64,000 nucleotides of DNA, taken from positions 35,178 through 99,177 of the forward strand of contig NZ_KV810463.1 of the NCBI RefSeq assembly GCF_001812805.1, written 5' to 3'. Positions 26,314-35,675 of the stretch are shown here, piece after piece. Position numbers and translations under genes: made by a program. How positions within the stretch are numbered: position 1 is the stretch's first letter; each line of letters opens with the position of its first letter. Below the pieces are notes generated by a model. It did not search any database and was not told the origin of the DNA. It was given only the letters and a program-made list of their open reading frames with translations. The stretch comes from Corynebacterium sp. HMSC078H07. Lineage in GTDB: Bacteria > Actinomycetota > Actinomycetes > Mycobacteriales > Mycobacteriaceae.

Positions 26314-26991
26314 ATGCAGGCACCACGCATGCGGGTGGCGGTGTGGGGTAACTCCCGGGCTGGTATCAACTTCGCTCGTCGTCTGGAGTTAGCCGGCCAC
26401 ACCATCGAACGCCTCGAGGACCCCGCCCAGCTTGACCGCTTCGATACGCTCATTATGGCCGCGACGGCGAGGGAGCTGGAGGCCGCTGTGGGGGATGTGG
26501 CCCCGCACGTGCGCCCGAGACAGATCGTCATCCACACCTCATTGCTGGCTGGGGTGGAAGCCCTTGATGAGCTGGAGACGCAGGGCTGCGTGACGATTGC
26601 CGCAGCGCCAATGGGTGACTCCTACGCGGTGAGCTCACCCGATGAGGTAGCGGAGACCGTCATTAGTCTGTTGCTCTCAGAGATTCACCAGACCGCAGAA
26701 ACGGTGACTGAGGCACAACGTGCCGAGCGAGCCGCGCGGTTGTACTACGCGGAAATGCTCGCTGCACTCACCGCGTGGGCGTCGATAAAAGCGGAGATTA
26801 TCGAAGATTTTATGGGCAGCTCCTTCGACCTCGACGCCGATGACATCATCGCGGCCTATCCCGCCGCGGTGGAGCTCGGCATGGCGCGCAACTACCGCGA
26901 CGTTGCTCGGATGGTGGGCGAGCAGGAGAAGATTGAAGAACTGGAACTGTGGGCAGTAAGAAAGGAAGCGCCGTGGCCGAACAACTCCTAG
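26314..26991 (+). CDS. Rossmann/DUF2520-like protein
   Basis: A 225-residue protein beginning with a nucleotide-binding beta-alpha-beta unit (MRVAVWGNSRAGINFARRLELAGH), in which the usual G-x-G-x-x-G reads G-N-S-R-A-G, so cofactor binding may be altered. The rest is helical and resembles the DUF2520 (6-phosphogluconate-dehydrogenase-like C-terminal) plan. It holds the position of Rv3603c, between the DUF6779 gene and panC. It ends 19 bases inside panC. The enzyme activity is unknown; linkage to panC hints at pantothenate-related work. Confidence 0.7.
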   Translation: MQAPRMRVAVWGNSRAGINFARRLELAGHTIERLEDPAQLDRFDTLIMAATARELEAAVGDVAPHVRPRQIVIHTSLLAGVEALDELETQGCVTIAAAPMGDSYAVSSPDEVAETVISLLLSEIHQTAETVTEAQRAERAARLYYAEMLAALTAWASIKAEIIEDFMGSSFDLDADDIIAAYPAAVELGMARNYRDVARMVGEQEKIEELELWAVRKEAPWPNNS

Positions 26992-27746
26992 TGGAGGACA
27001 TTGAGCGCATCCGCATGGTGGGCAGCGCCTACCGCAAGACGGGCAAGCGCGTGGTGCTCGTACCGCTGGGCCGCGATATTCACGCCGGGCACCTTGCCTT
27101 AGTGCAGGCAGCACAGCGCGTGCGCGGAAACGTGGTTGTCGTCGCCGTTGACGACGACACTGACATCACCGCCCTCGACGGCGTCGACGTGGTGTGGCGC
27201 TATGGCAAGCAGAGCCAGCGCACGCGGATCTTCGCGCCCGATCACGGTATGGAAGACGTGAGCGCGGAGTTGACCCGCATTGTGGCGCTGACCTGTGCTT
27301 TGGGTCCCAGCGATGTGTTCATGGGGGAGAAGGACTACGAGCTGCTCGTGGCTACCCAACAAGCTTTTACGGACCTTCACATCGGGGCGCGTGTGCAGGG
27401 CGTGCCCTCGGTGCGCATGCCGGATGGAGTGGTGATGAGCCTACGCAACGCTGACGTGGCACCCGAAGCACGTGAGCAAGCCGGCGCCTTGTCAGCGGCA
27501 CTCACCGCCGGTGCGTACGCGGCGGAGTCGGGGGCTGAGGAAGTCGTCCGCGTGGCACGTGAAGTGTTGGCCGCCGCAGGCGTCGAGCCGGAATACGTGG
27601 AGCTGCGCGGGCGCGACCTGGGTGAGGCCCCCGCAGAGGGCGATGCCCGCCTCTTTATCGCAGCCACCATTGGTGGCGTGCGGCTCATCGATAACGCCGG
27701 CGTGCCGCTGGGAATTGGTTTCCGCAATCTGGAGCAGCGCGGATAA
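26973..27746 (+). CDS. panC: PanC-family protein, divergent pantothenate synthetase
   Basis: A 257-residue member of the pantoate-beta-alanine ligase family. Canonical enzymes read PTMGALHEGH, a V-N-P-x-Q-F segment, GEKDYQQ and MSSRN. Here the first reads PLGRDIHAGH (both His kept), the V-N-P-x-Q-F segment is not recognisable (AVDDDTDITALD instead), GEKDYELL keeps Lys and Asp but has Leu at the second Gln, and MSLRN keeps the Arg. Loss of the pantoate-binding Gln residues suggests weak or altered activity. The start is GTG 26973, with AAAGGAAG upstream. Many corynebacteria have a separate panBC operon, so this may be a second, repurposed copy. Confidence 0.72.
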   Translation: MAEQLLVEDIERIRMVGSAYRKTGKRVVLVPLGRDIHAGHLALVQAAQRVRGNVVVVAVDDDTDITALDGVDVVWRYGKQSQRTRIFAPDHGMEDVSAELTRIVALTCALGPSDVFMGEKDYELLVATQQAFTDLHIGARVQGVPSVRMPDGVVMSLRNADVAPEAREQAGALSAALTAGAYAAESGAEEVVRVAREVLAAAGVEPEYVELRGRDLGEAPAEGDARLFIAATIGGVRLIDNAGVPLGIGFRNLEQRG

Positions 27747-27785
27747 AAACCTGTGGTGTGCGTTACAACCGGCTAGGTTGGAGGC

Positions 27786-28733
27786 ATGAAGATTGGCATT
27801 TTGGGAGCCGGCGCGATCGGCGGATACTTTGGCGGAAAACTGAAAGCAGCGGGCCACGACGTCGCCTTTGTGGCACGGGGTGAGACTCTAAAGGTGCTGG
27901 GGGAGACGGGCGTGACGCTGATCGATGCGCACTCCGAGCCCACCACGACCGAGGTTATTCAGGTCCCGGCTGCGCAATCCTTTGCTGAGGTCAAAGAGCT
28001 TCTGGGTGGCTTGGATGTGGCGATTATTGCCTCCAAGGCCTTGCCGGGTAATGAGACCTTCGGTAGTGCCGAGGACCGCGAGGCGCTGCAAGGCGTTCCG
28101 GTCGTGACCACGCACAATTCAGTAGAGATTCCATATTTAGCGGCCGAGGAATTCGGGGAAGAAAACATCCTCGCCGGTGTTGCTCGCGTCTATGCCACCC
28201 GCCTGGGGCCGGCTCAGATCAAGCGCAATCCGGGGCCCTTATCCCTGGCTTTCGGTCCGCTGAGAGCCGATGCGCCGGAGTCCCTGCGCCGTACGGGTGA
28301 GGAGCTGGCGGCCGCTCTCAAGGAGGCGGGTGCCTCCAGCAAGTTCCACGACGCCGCGCTTGTCGACGTCTGGTCGAAAGCCATGTTTGTCACCTCCACC
28401 GGTGCCTTAGGCGCCTTGGTGGACAAACCAATTGGTTACCTTTGCCAGGAAATCCCCGGCCAGCTCGAGGCCTTCATGAAGGAAGTCGAAGCGGCTGGGC
28501 GAGGCATGGGCGTGGACCTGCCCGACAATGTGGTGGAACAGACCATGGAATTTGCCCGCCAGCAGCACCCGGACAATACGTCCTCGATGCAGCGCGACAT
28601 CAAAGAAGGTCTACCAAACGAACTTGACGCCCAGGTCGGAGCAATCCGACGCATGGGCGCCAAGGCTGGGGTCAAGACCCCATTGTGGGACTTCGCGCAG
28701 GATGTGCTCGAAGCCCAGCTGCGCTCGTCCTAA
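27786..28733 (+). CDS. panE: Ketopantoate reductase family protein
   Basis: A 315-residue NADPH-dependent reductase of the ApbA/PanE family. Seen: the dinucleotide loop GILGAGAIGGYFG, the catalytic Lys region DVWSKAMFVTSTGA (about 197), a Glu/Asn-containing C-terminal helix, and the NTSSMQRDI motif typical of PanE. It would reduce 2-dehydropantoate to pantoate, the substrate of PanC. It sits where panD and coaX lie in mycobacteria; neither is present here. The family also includes enzymes acting on other 2-oxo acids, so the substrate is inferred. Confidence 0.85.
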   Translation: MKIGILGAGAIGGYFGGKLKAAGHDVAFVARGETLKVLGETGVTLIDAHSEPTTTEVIQVPAAQSFAEVKELLGGLDVAIIASKALPGNETFGSAEDREALQGVPVVTTHNSVEIPYLAAEEFGEENILAGVARVYATRLGPAQIKRNPGPLSLAFGPLRADAPESLRRTGEELAAALKEAGASSKFHDAALVDVWSKAMFVTSTGALGALVDKPIGYLCQEIPGQLEAFMKEVEAAGRGMGVDLPDNVVEQTMEFARQQHPDNTSSMQRDIKEGLPNELDAQVGAIRRMGAKAGVKTPLWDFAQDVLEAQLRSS

Positions 28734-28753
28734 GGCGAACGCAACAGGTGGTG

Positions 28754-28780
28754 GTGAGTAGCTCGGGGTGAGCTACTCAC
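28754..28780. terminator. Hairpin between panE and phoX
   Basis: A perfect 11-bp stem, GTGAGTAGCTC (28754-28764) and GAGCTACTCAC (28770-28780), with a 5-base loop GGGGT. It stands between convergent genes and lacks a T-run on either side, so it may slow transcription from both directions rather than act as a classical terminator. Confidence 0.65.
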
Positions 28781-28792
28781 CGAGGAGGTTCT

Positions 28793-30892
28793 TTACTTAG
28801 AACCGATCTTGCCGTCCTTCTTCCAGACCACAACCACGGCCGGACGCGGGGTGGAGTTGCCACCGTCAGGCCAGTGGGAGGTGGCCTTGTCGAAGGTGGC
28901 GTCATCGGCTTCACCCGGGTGCTGAACGTTGACCATCACGCGGTCATCATCAACAATCGGGCCACAGGTCTCCGCGCCAGCCGGAACGGTGAGGAAGCAC
29001 TTCAGCTCGCCGCGAGTGTCACCGTCGACAGTCACGGCGTACAGACCGTCGTTGGAATCCAGGGCGTTGCCGTCGGTGGAAATCCACAGGTTGCCGTGGC
29101 TATCGAAGGCCAGGTTATCCGGGCAGGAAATCGGGGAGACCTTCTCCTTATCGAAGCCACCGAAGTAGGTGTTGGCTTCCTTCGGGTCACCACAGACCAA
29201 CAGGAGGTTCCAGGTGAACTTCTCACCAGCGTGGTCGTCCTCGATCTCCATGACGAGGCCGTTCTTGTTTTCCTTGACCGGAGCGTACTCCATCGGGTCT
29301 TCCTGGTTCTTCTTGGCGTTTTCGCCGGTAGCACCGCGGTACTTGTTGTTGGTCAGAGCAACGTAGACCTTGTCGTTGGCCGGGCTGATCTCCACGTCCT
29401 CCGGGCGGTCCATCTTGGTAGCGCCGACCTTGTCAGCAGCCTCACGGGTGAAGATGGCAACTTCCTCAGCGGACATGCCATCAACGTGGGACTCGAACTT
29501 GTTGTTCTCGGTGTCAGAGGTCAGCAGCTTGACCCACTCGCCGGAACCGTCGAAAGCGCCGTCCTCCGGCAGGACACCGGAACCGTCGATTTCCTTCTCT
29601 GGGGAGTTACCTTCCATCTTGGCCACGTAGAGGGTGCCGTGGTCCAGAATGGACATGTTGTGCTTGAGGTCGCCTTCCTTGTACTTCTTGGAGGAGACGA
29701 ACTTGTAGATGTACTCGAAGCGAGAGTCATCACCGGAGTAGCACACCACGGTGCCGTCCTTGGTGATGTGGATGTTGCCGGCCTCGTGCTTGTAGCGGCC
29801 CACTGCGGTGTGCTTAACCGGGGTGGATTCCGGATCGAGCGGGTCGATCTCTACCAGCCAGCCGAAGCGGTTCGGCTCGTTCGGCTCCTTGGTGACGTCG
29901 AAGCGGTCATCGTACTTCTCCCACTTACGATCGGACGGGCCTTCCTTGATGCCGAAACGCTTGAGGGACTTTGCAGCCTTCTCATCCTTGACGTCGCCAC
30001 CAGCGAAGTACTGGTCGAAGTTCTCCTCGCCGGACAGCATGGTGTTCCACGGGGTCACGCCACCGGAGCAGTTGTTGAGGGTACCGAGGACCTTCTCGCC
30101 CTTCTGGTCAGCAGAAGTCTTGACAAAGTCAGAGCCCTTTGCCGGACCAACCAGGGTGAACGGGGTGGTGGCGGTGATACGGCGGTTGAGCGGACCGAAT
30201 TCGCGCTTGAGCTCACCGGTGTCGCCCACCTTGGAGACCTCGAGGATGGTGTGGCCGTGGCCAGCCCAACCAATCTTGACCTGCTCTTCGGTCGGGTTCT
30301 CCGGATCGTAGTCCGGGAACATCATCGGCTCGGTGGTGTACTCGTGGGAGCACATGTAGATGAGGCGGTTCTTGTCATCCGGGTGCTCGATGAGGCCTGC
30401 GAAGTCATTGTTGAAGCCGAACTGCTTCTCAGCAGCCTCGGCGGTCTGGTTGTTGACGTCGAACTCCGGAGCGCCTTCGATGACCGGGTCGCCCCAGGCG
30501 ATGAGAACGGACTGCTCATAGCCCTTCGGGATAACAACTTCATCCTTGGTGTTCGGCTCGACCTTCTCGAAGTGCATGCCCTCAGCGGAGGTCAGCTCAA
30601 TTTCCGATTCCTTGACTTCGGAGGTCTTGCCAGCGGCGCTGCTGCCAGCAGCAGAGTCTTCCTCACCCGGAGCGGCACACGCAGCCAGGGCGGAGGAGCC
30701 GCCGACGGCGACGACAGCCAAGCCGCCGGCGCGCAGAGCGGTACGACGGGAGAACTGGTCACCGAAGTACGGGTTATCAGAGGTGTTCTCGCACTCGCCG
30801 AAGCAGGCGTTACCGCACTTGTAGGTGCAGGTAAGGGAGGAACGAGAAGAAGTGAACATGTTAGTCAAGAGGTTGCGGCCGTGAAGTGCCAT
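28793..30892 (-). CDS. phoX: PhoX-family alkaline phosphatase, Tat-exported
   Basis: A 699-residue DUF839/PhoX protein that releases phosphate from organic phosphates outside the membrane, using Fe and Ca. Seen: an extended N-terminus, then the twin-arginine signal SRRTALRAGG with hydrophobic core and a lipobox-like LAAC (about residue 71), a Ser/Ala linker, and the PhoX blocks NNCSGGVTPWNTMLSGEENF and CPDNLAFDSHGNLWISTDG. The N-terminus carries a Cys-rich patch (CTYKCGNACFGEC) before the Tat motif. It is divergent from lysS. Expression is probably phosphate-controlled, but I could not prove a Pho box. Confidence 0.9.
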   Translation of the reverse strand: MALHGRNLLTNMFTSSRSSLTCTYKCGNACFGECENTSDNPYFGDQFSRRTALRAGGLAVVAVGGSSALAACAAPGEEDSAAGSSAAGKTSEVKESEIELTSAEGMHFEKVEPNTKDEVVIPKGYEQSVLIAWGDPVIEGAPEFDVNNQTAEAAEKQFGFNNDFAGLIEHPDDKNRLIYMCSHEYTTEPMMFPDYDPENPTEEQVKIGWAGHGHTILEVSKVGDTGELKREFGPLNRRITATTPFTLVGPAKGSDFVKTSADQKGEKVLGTLNNCSGGVTPWNTMLSGEENFDQYFAGGDVKDEKAAKSLKRFGIKEGPSDRKWEKYDDRFDVTKEPNEPNRFGWLVEIDPLDPESTPVKHTAVGRYKHEAGNIHITKDGTVVCYSGDDSRFEYIYKFVSSKKYKEGDLKHNMSILDHGTLYVAKMEGNSPEKEIDGSGVLPEDGAFDGSGEWVKLLTSDTENNKFESHVDGMSAEEVAIFTREAADKVGATKMDRPEDVEISPANDKVYVALTNNKYRGATGENAKKNQEDPMEYAPVKENKNGLVMEIEDDHAGEKFTWNLLLVCGDPKEANTYFGGFDKEKVSPISCPDNLAFDSHGNLWISTDGNALDSNDGLYAVTVDGDTRGELKCFLTVPAGAETCGPIVDDDRVMVNVQHPGEADDATFDKATSHWPDGGNSTPRPAVVVVWKKDGKIGSK

Positions 30893-31047
30893 GGGAGTGC
30901 TCCTGAGATCGTAGTAATTGAGAATCGCAGAGATGTCGTATCGGACCCTCTGAGTTAATCCTGTTAAGGTGACCAGCCGCTTGCTCTCTCATGTCTTTGA
31001 GATGAACACTCTGTGAATCGGGATCGCGCCCGCGCATAGGGATCGAC

Positions 31048-31053
31048 TACCCT
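31048..31053 (+). promoter_or_regulatory. lysS: Probable -10 element for leaderless lysS
   Basis: TACCCT lies 8 bases before the GTG start of lysS, the spacing expected if transcription begins at the start codon. No Shine-Dalgarno sequence is present, which also suggests a leaderless mRNA. Confidence 0.45.
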
Positions 31054-31061
31054 AGACAACC

Positions 31062-32636
31062 GTGAGCGAGAAGAAGAATACTGAAGTTAACGACGTCCCT
31101 GAGCAGCTGCGCATTCGCCGCGAGAAGCGCGCCCGTCTGCTGGAAACCGGCACCGATCCTTACCCGGTGACTGTTGAGCGCACGATCTCCATGAAGGATC
31201 TGCGCCAGAAGTACCAGGTGCTGGCTGAAGGCGAAGAGCCTAGTGGTGATGAGGGAGTTACCTACCTTAACGCCGGCGAGGAGACCGACGTTGAGGTTGC
31301 TATCGCTGGCCGCCTAATCTTTATGCGCAATACAGGCAAGCTGTGCTTCGCCACCTTGCAGGATGGCGACGGCACCCAGGTACAGGCCATGCTCTCCCTG
31401 GCTGAGGTCGGCGAAGAGCGCCTTGCGGCCTGGAAGTCTGACGTCGACTTGGGTGACTTCATCTCCGTGCGTGGCCGCGTTATTGCTTCGCGCCGCGGGG
31501 AGCTGTCCGTCATGGCTTCCGCATGGACCATGGCTGCTAAGTCCCTGCGCCCGCTGCCGGTCTCCTTCGCTGACATGAATGAGGAGACCCGCGTTCGCCA
31601 GCGCTACAATGACCTCATTGTGCGCGAGGAGGCTCGTAAGAACGCCATGACCCGCGTGAAGGTCATGCGTGCGCTGCGCAATTACTTGGAGGATGAGGGC
31701 TTCGTAGAGATCGAAACCCCGATGCTCCAGACCCTGCATGGCGGTGCGGCTGCCCGCCCCTTCGTAACCCACTCCAATGCGCTGGATATTGACCTTTACC
31801 TGCGCATCGCCCCGGAGCTCTTCCTGAAGAGGGCCGTCGTTGGCGGCATTGACCGCGTGTTTGAGATCAACCGCAACTTCCGTAATGAGGGCGTCGACCG
31901 CTCCCACTCCCCAGAGTTCGCCATGCTGGAAACCTACGCCGCTTGGGGCGACTACGACGACTGCGCACGTACCACTCGCGAGTCCATCCAGGCCGTGGCC
32001 CGCGCCGTCTTCGGCTCCACCACCGTGACGTTGGCTGATGGCACCGAGTATGACTTCGGCGGCGAGGAGTGGCCGGAGATTGAGATGTACCCCTCCCTCA
32101 ATGAGGCTCTGCAGCGCAAGTTCCCGGGCCAGCCCGAGGTCACCATTGACACCGACGTGGAAACGCTGAAGGGCATCGCTGACGTCATTGGTCTTGACGT
32201 GCCGAAGAACGGCGGCTGGGGCCACGGCAAGCTGGTCGAGGAAATCTGGGAGGTTCTTTGTGAGGACCAGCTGGAAGGTCCGATCTTTGTGAAGAATTTC
32301 CCGGTGGAGACCTCCCCGCTGACCCGTCAGCACCGCTCCAAGCCGGGTGTCACCGAGAAATGGGACCTCTACGTCCGCGGATTCGAGCTTGCTACCGGCT
32401 ACTCCGAGCTGGTGGACCCGGTTATCCAGCGTGAGCGCTTCGAGGACCAGGCTCGCCTGGCCGCCGGTGGCGATGAGGAAGCCATGGTGTTGGATGAGGA
32501 CTTCCTGGCAGCCATGGAGCAGGGTATGCCGCCGACAGCCGGCACCGGCATGGGCGTTGACCGTCTGCTCATGGCCCTGACCGGCCTGGGTATTCGTGAG
32601 ACCGTTCTCTTCCCGATTGTGAAGCCGGAAGCCTAA
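31062..32636 (+). CDS. lysS: Lysyl-tRNA synthetase (class II)
   Basis: A 524-residue class II aminoacyl-tRNA synthetase. Seen: the OB-fold anticodon-binding domain (about 60-165), motif 1 with VEIETPMLQ, motif 2 [14 protein letters not shown], and motif 3 [13 protein letters not shown] near the C-terminus. It begins with GTG and no ribosome site. In mycobacteria lysS is followed by lsr2 and clpC; here an accessory block of several genes lies between lysS and clpC and no lsr2 is seen. Confidence 0.97.
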   Translation: MSEKKNTEVNDVPEQLRIRREKRARLLETGTDPYPVTVERTISMKDLRQKYQVLAEGEEPSGDEGVTYLNAGEETDVEVAIAGRLIFMRNTGKLCFATLQDGDGTQVQAMLSLAEVGEERLAAWKSDVDLGDFISVRGRVIASRRGELSVMASAWTMAAKSLRPLPVSFADMNEETRVRQRYNDLIVREEARKNAMTRVKVMRALRNYLEDEGFVEIETPMLQTLHGGAAARPFVTHSNALDIDLYLRIAPELFLKRAVVGGIDRVFEINRNFRNEGVDRSHSPEFAMLETYAAWGDYDDCARTTRESIQAVARAVFGSTTVTLADGTEYDFGGEEWPEIEMYPSLNEALQRKFPGQPEVTIDTDVETLKGIADVIGLDVPKNGGWGHGKLVEEIWEVLCEDQLEGPIFVKNFPVETSPLTRQHRSKPGVTEKWDLYVRGFELATGYSELVDPVIQRERFEDQARLAAGGDEEAMVLDEDFLAAMEQGMPPTAGTGMGVDRLLMALTGLGIRETVLFPIVKPEA

Positions 32637-32654
32637 CTCTTCACGCTTCCGCTC

Positions 32655-32694
32655 CGCCCGCGCATGCCAACGTCCCGGCTGCGCGGGCGTTGTT
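32655..32694 (+). terminator. Rho-independent terminator of lysS
   Basis: The 10-bp stem CGCCCGCGCA (32655-32664) and TGCGCGGGCG (32680-32689) is followed by TTGTT, 18 bases after the lysS stop. Confidence 0.8.
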
Positions 32695-32752
32695 ATAAAA
32701 AAGTGTCTTCTGTTTCCCAGGCGAGCAGCCAACTCGTGGAACGATGCAAGGT

Positions 32753-33688
32753 ATGAAGAAGCTTTTCCCTGTCCTTTCCGTCGCGTTGCTCGCCTGTGCT
32801 GCCTCTTCGTGTTCATCTACCGATGACACCGCCCGCGATGAGCCGGAGTTCCAGCATCTCTCCGCCGCCGCAACGTCGTCCTCCGAAAACGCTGAGTCCT
32901 CTAACGAAAGCCCGGCGACCACGGCCACCGAGCAGGAAGAAAAAGACGACTCTGGACTGCAGAAGAAAGATAAAGAAGAATTCATTGCAACTAACCTTGG
33001 CCACGCAACCTCTACCGTGTACGGAGTGAGCAGCCCAGATGAGCGTGTGGCCTGCACAGTCACTGAGGACAAAGGGTTACTTGGATGTGCGGTTATGTTT
33101 GCTGATCCACCCCTGTACCCTGCGCCTGGTATGCCAACGTGGCTGTCCAATTCCGTCAATTTTGACTCAGATAAAGGTTTTTATCCCAACGTGAAAATGG
33201 GCGGTGATAATGCTGCTCCCACCATGCTGGAAGCTGGCAGTACCGTCACCATGGGCGGAGTAACCTTCGAGGCCGCGAGTGAGGACGAATTCACGGTACA
33301 GCTTGATGGACACCACTTCACGGTCAAGGACCAAGGCCAGTACTATTCGGATACCTTCCCACCGAAGCCAGATGCAGAAGGACATGCCATTACTGGCACC
33401 ATCTGCGGGGACCTAGGCAACGGCGAGTACGTCTACGCCAAGACACACGATACGAATTGCGCGCGAGCGATGGAGGTTCTTGACTACTACAAGAACTATG
33501 ACTTCGCGCCAATGGAGGGCGGCAACCGCGGGTACCTCATGAAGGACGACTTCAGCTGCTCATACAACGCCGATGCCGGCTGGCCGGACCAGCCAGAATA
33601 TCGCTGGCTGGGATGCAGCATCGAAGGTTCTGGTGAAGTCGTTGTTCTCGACTCGAATGCCCACGAGCTCATTTCGGCGAAAGGTTAA
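32753..33688 (+). CDS. Lipoprotein of unknown function
   Basis: About 311 residues. The lipoprotein signal starts MKKLFPVLSVALLACAASSC, with the lipobox Cys at residue 20. A Ser/Thr/Glu-rich linker of about 60 residues follows, and then a globular region with several Cys (ACTVTED..., CGDLGNGEYVYAK, DDFSCSYNAD, WLGCSI) and repeated aromatic residues. I do not recognise the family. An upstream ATG (32744) is possible; 32753 gives the cleaner signal. It is the first gene of the accessory region and is convergent with the short FHA-like gene. Confidence 0.75.
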   Translation: MKKLFPVLSVALLACAASSCSSTDDTARDEPEFQHLSAAATSSSENAESSNESPATTATEQEEKDDSGLQKKDKEEFIATNLGHATSTVYGVSSPDERVACTVTEDKGLLGCAVMFADPPLYPAPGMPTWLSNSVNFDSDKGFYPNVKMGGDNAAPTMLEAGSTVTMGGVTFEAASEDEFTVQLDGHHFTVKDQGQYYSDTFPPKPDAEGHAITGTICGDLGNGEYVYAKTHDTNCARAMEVLDYYKNYDFAPMEGGNRGYLMKDDFSCSYNADAGWPDQPEYRWLGCSIEGSGEVVVLDSNAHELISAKG

Positions 33689-33719
33689 ACGCCAAGGCTA
33701 AGTGAGAAACCTTATGTGA

Positions 33720-34061
33720 CTAAGGCTGGCTGCGCGTCACGGTGAGTTCGTAGGATCCGCTGGGCGTCGTAAAGCACAGCATTGAGGTCCCTTCCGGGAT
33801 GGCCGCGGTGCTCTGCGGAACGAGCCGGATGGGTCCGTTGGTGCGGCTGCGTGGAGAGGAGAGTTCGGCTGCGAGGAAACTGCCCACGTTGCTCACCATC
33901 CACGTATCTTCCTGCTGCCAAAAGCGGAGGAAGTGGCGGTGCATGGAGGCATCATCAGGGGCGAGGGGAAAGTCACCGTCGCGGCCCGCCACCAGCTGCT
34001 GCCCGGGACGCACGATGATGCTTTTCCCGGCAGGGCTGATGAGGTGGAGCTCCCGCTGCAT
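33720..34061 (-). CDS. Short FHA-like protein
   Basis: A 113-residue protein. The pattern GRDGDFPL...DDASMHRHFLRF...W-x-x-x-N-V-G-S-F is FHA-like (Gly-Arg, Ser-x-x-His turn, late Asn-x-Gly-Ser). FHA domains bind phosphothreonine. It is a clear paralogue of the N-terminal half of the protein at 39228-39914 (GRQGDILLAADDPAMHRTFL, NIGSFIAA) but lacks that protein's winged-helix half. The AAAGGG ribosome site is 8 bases upstream. It probably reads phosphorylation by the nearby Ser/Thr kinase; this is inferred from domain type and location. The MFS gene separates it from the kinases. Confidence 0.65.
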   Translation of the reverse strand: MQRELHLISPAGKSIIVRPGQQLVAGRDGDFPLAPDDASMHRHFLRFWQQEDTWMVSNVGSFLAAELSSPRSRTNGPIRLVPQSTAAIPEGTSMLCFTTPSGSYELTVTRSQP

Positions 34062-34265
34062 CCGTTGGGCCCTTTCTCTAGCAGGCAGGTTGGTGTTTAC
34101 CCTGCCATCTCAACCGACCTGCTCGCTGAAAGTCTGGGGAGTGTCACCCAAGCCACAGTATCTGCGCTCCGTGTGGCGCCCGTGCACAGCGAGTAGTACT
34201 CTATTCCCTTTGCGCTCCGCCACCGTGGCGAGGCGGTGTGGTTGTGGAAAGGTGTTGCTGACTGC

Positions 34266-35666
34266 ATGTCCGCTGAGATCCCTGCGAAGGTCGTTATCAA
34301 CCTCAGCATCCTCGTGCTAGGGGCCATGGTCATGATCCTCAATGAGACGTCGCTGTCGGTGGCGTTGCCAGCGATCATGGCGGACTTCGGTATCCCTGCC
34401 ACCAGCGCGCAATGGCTGCTTACCGGCTTTATGCTCACCATGGCTGTGGTGATTCCGACAACAGGTTTCCTCATCGAAAGGCTCACCACTCGCCAGATCT
34501 TCCTCGCGTCGACTGGCCTGTTTCTTGTCGGCACGGTGGTGGCAGCACTAGCACCGAGTTTTGTCATTCTTCTTTTCGGCCGCGTCCTCCAAGCGGGCGG
34601 CACGGCACTAATGATTCCGACGCTCATGACCGTGGCCATGACCCTGGTCCCGCCGCAACGCCGAGGAACCGTGATGGGCATTATCTCCGTCGTGATTTCT
34701 GTGGCACCTGCCCTAGGCCCGACGGTTGGTGGCGCGATTCTTCAACGCTATACCTGGCATGTCATTTTCTGGGCCATGGTACCCCTCATGGCACTCATCT
34801 TGGTTGCGGGCCTGTGGCGCTTGAGTAACGTGGGCGAGAGCCGCGACGTGCCGCTGGACGGACTCTCCGTGCTCCTATCCGCCGTTGCTTTTGGCGGGCT
34901 GGTCTACGGACTGTCGTCGATTGAGAAGATGCTTAGCGGTGGTGCCTGGGTAGAGATGGCCGTGAGCATCATCGGAGCTATCGGGCTCATCGTCTTCATA
35001 CGCCGTCAGCGGCGCCTAGCCCTGGATGATCGCGCACTGATGGACTTGCGCCCTTTTCGCGTTCGCAACTTCACGTTGGCGGTCATTATTCTGCTCGTGT
35101 CCTTCGGCCTCATGCTCGGCATGGTGACCGTTTTGCCGATCTACCTGCAGACCACCCTGGGCGCCACGGCATTCGCCACCGGCCTGGCAGTCATGCCGGG
35201 CGGTATTTTGCAGGCTTTCCTCTCACCTTTTGTGGGCCGCATCTTCGACTCTTTGGGCCCGCGCCCGCTCATGATTCCAGGGTCGCTGTTTATGGTGGTG
35301 AGCCTGTGGCTTATGGCCACGTTGGGCGAGTCCTCGACGCTGTGGATGGTGGTGGGCATGCACGTGCTGTTCTCCTTGGGCATGTGCCTCATGATGACCC
35401 CGCTGATGACTACCGCGCTGTCCTCGCTTCCGGAGAAGCTCTACTCTCATGGCTCCGCCATCATGAACACGTTCCAGCAGTTGGCAGGCGCGATGGGTAC
35501 AGCTTTCCTCGTAGTCTTTCTCACCCGCGGCACGAGTGCGGGTACTGAGGCCGGTTTAAGCCCTGCCGCCGCCACAGCGCAGGGAACGCACTGGGCGTTC
35601 CTCTTTGCGGGCATTGCCGGTATCGCCATCGCGGTGCTGGCACCGCTGCTCAAGCGCGTGAATTAA
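34266..35666 (+). CDS. MFS exporter, DHA2/EmrB-QacA type
   Basis: A 466-residue drug/H+ antiporter with 14 predicted membrane helices. Seen: the DHA2 opening (LNETSLSVALPAIMADF, a variant of motif D1), an F-G-R-V-L-Q-A-G-G motif in helix 4, and the antiporter motif C (VISVAPALGPTVGG) in helix 5. The start at 34266 (MSAEIPAKV) is preferred to the longer frame from 34236. It stands alone on the plus strand between the short FHA-like gene and the pseudokinase, ending 9 bases from the latter's stop. The substrate is unknown; quaternary compounds and dyes are typical of the family. Confidence 0.9.
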   Translation: MSAEIPAKVVINLSILVLGAMVMILNETSLSVALPAIMADFGIPATSAQWLLTGFMLTMAVVIPTTGFLIERLTTRQIFLASTGLFLVGTVVAALAPSFVILLFGRVLQAGGTALMIPTLMTVAMTLVPPQRRGTVMGIISVVISVAPALGPTVGGAILQRYTWHVIFWAMVPLMALILVAGLWRLSNVGESRDVPLDGLSVLLSAVAFGGLVYGLSSIEKMLSGGAWVEMAVSIIGAIGLIVFIRRQRRLALDDRALMDLRPFRVRNFTLAVIILLVSFGLMLGMVTVLPIYLQTTLGATAFATGLAVMPGGILQAFLSPFVGRIFDSLGPRPLMIPGSLFMVVSLWLMATLGESSTLWMVVGMHVLFSLGMCLMMTPLMTTALSSLPEKLYSHGSAIMNTFQQLAGAMGTAFLVVFLTRGTSAGTEAGLSPAAATAQGTHWAFLFAGIAGIAIAVLAPLLKRVN

Positions 35667-35675
35667 CCGCGTGGA

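Noticed and set aside
28874..30958. 694-codon plus-strand ORF opposite phoX
   Set aside because: Shadow of phoX: the minus frame has a Tat signal and PhoX blocks, the plus frame has Val/Leu/His bias with no family pattern.
30940..30985. Possible Pho-box-like direct repeat (GTTAATCCT / GTTAAGGTG) between phoX and lysS
   Set aside because: Only 9-base weak repeats and no known corynebacterial PhoR consensus could be matched with confidence.
33689..33719. Weak inverted repeat between the lipoprotein and the short FHA-like gene
   Set aside because: Several mismatches and no T-run; too weak to call a terminator.
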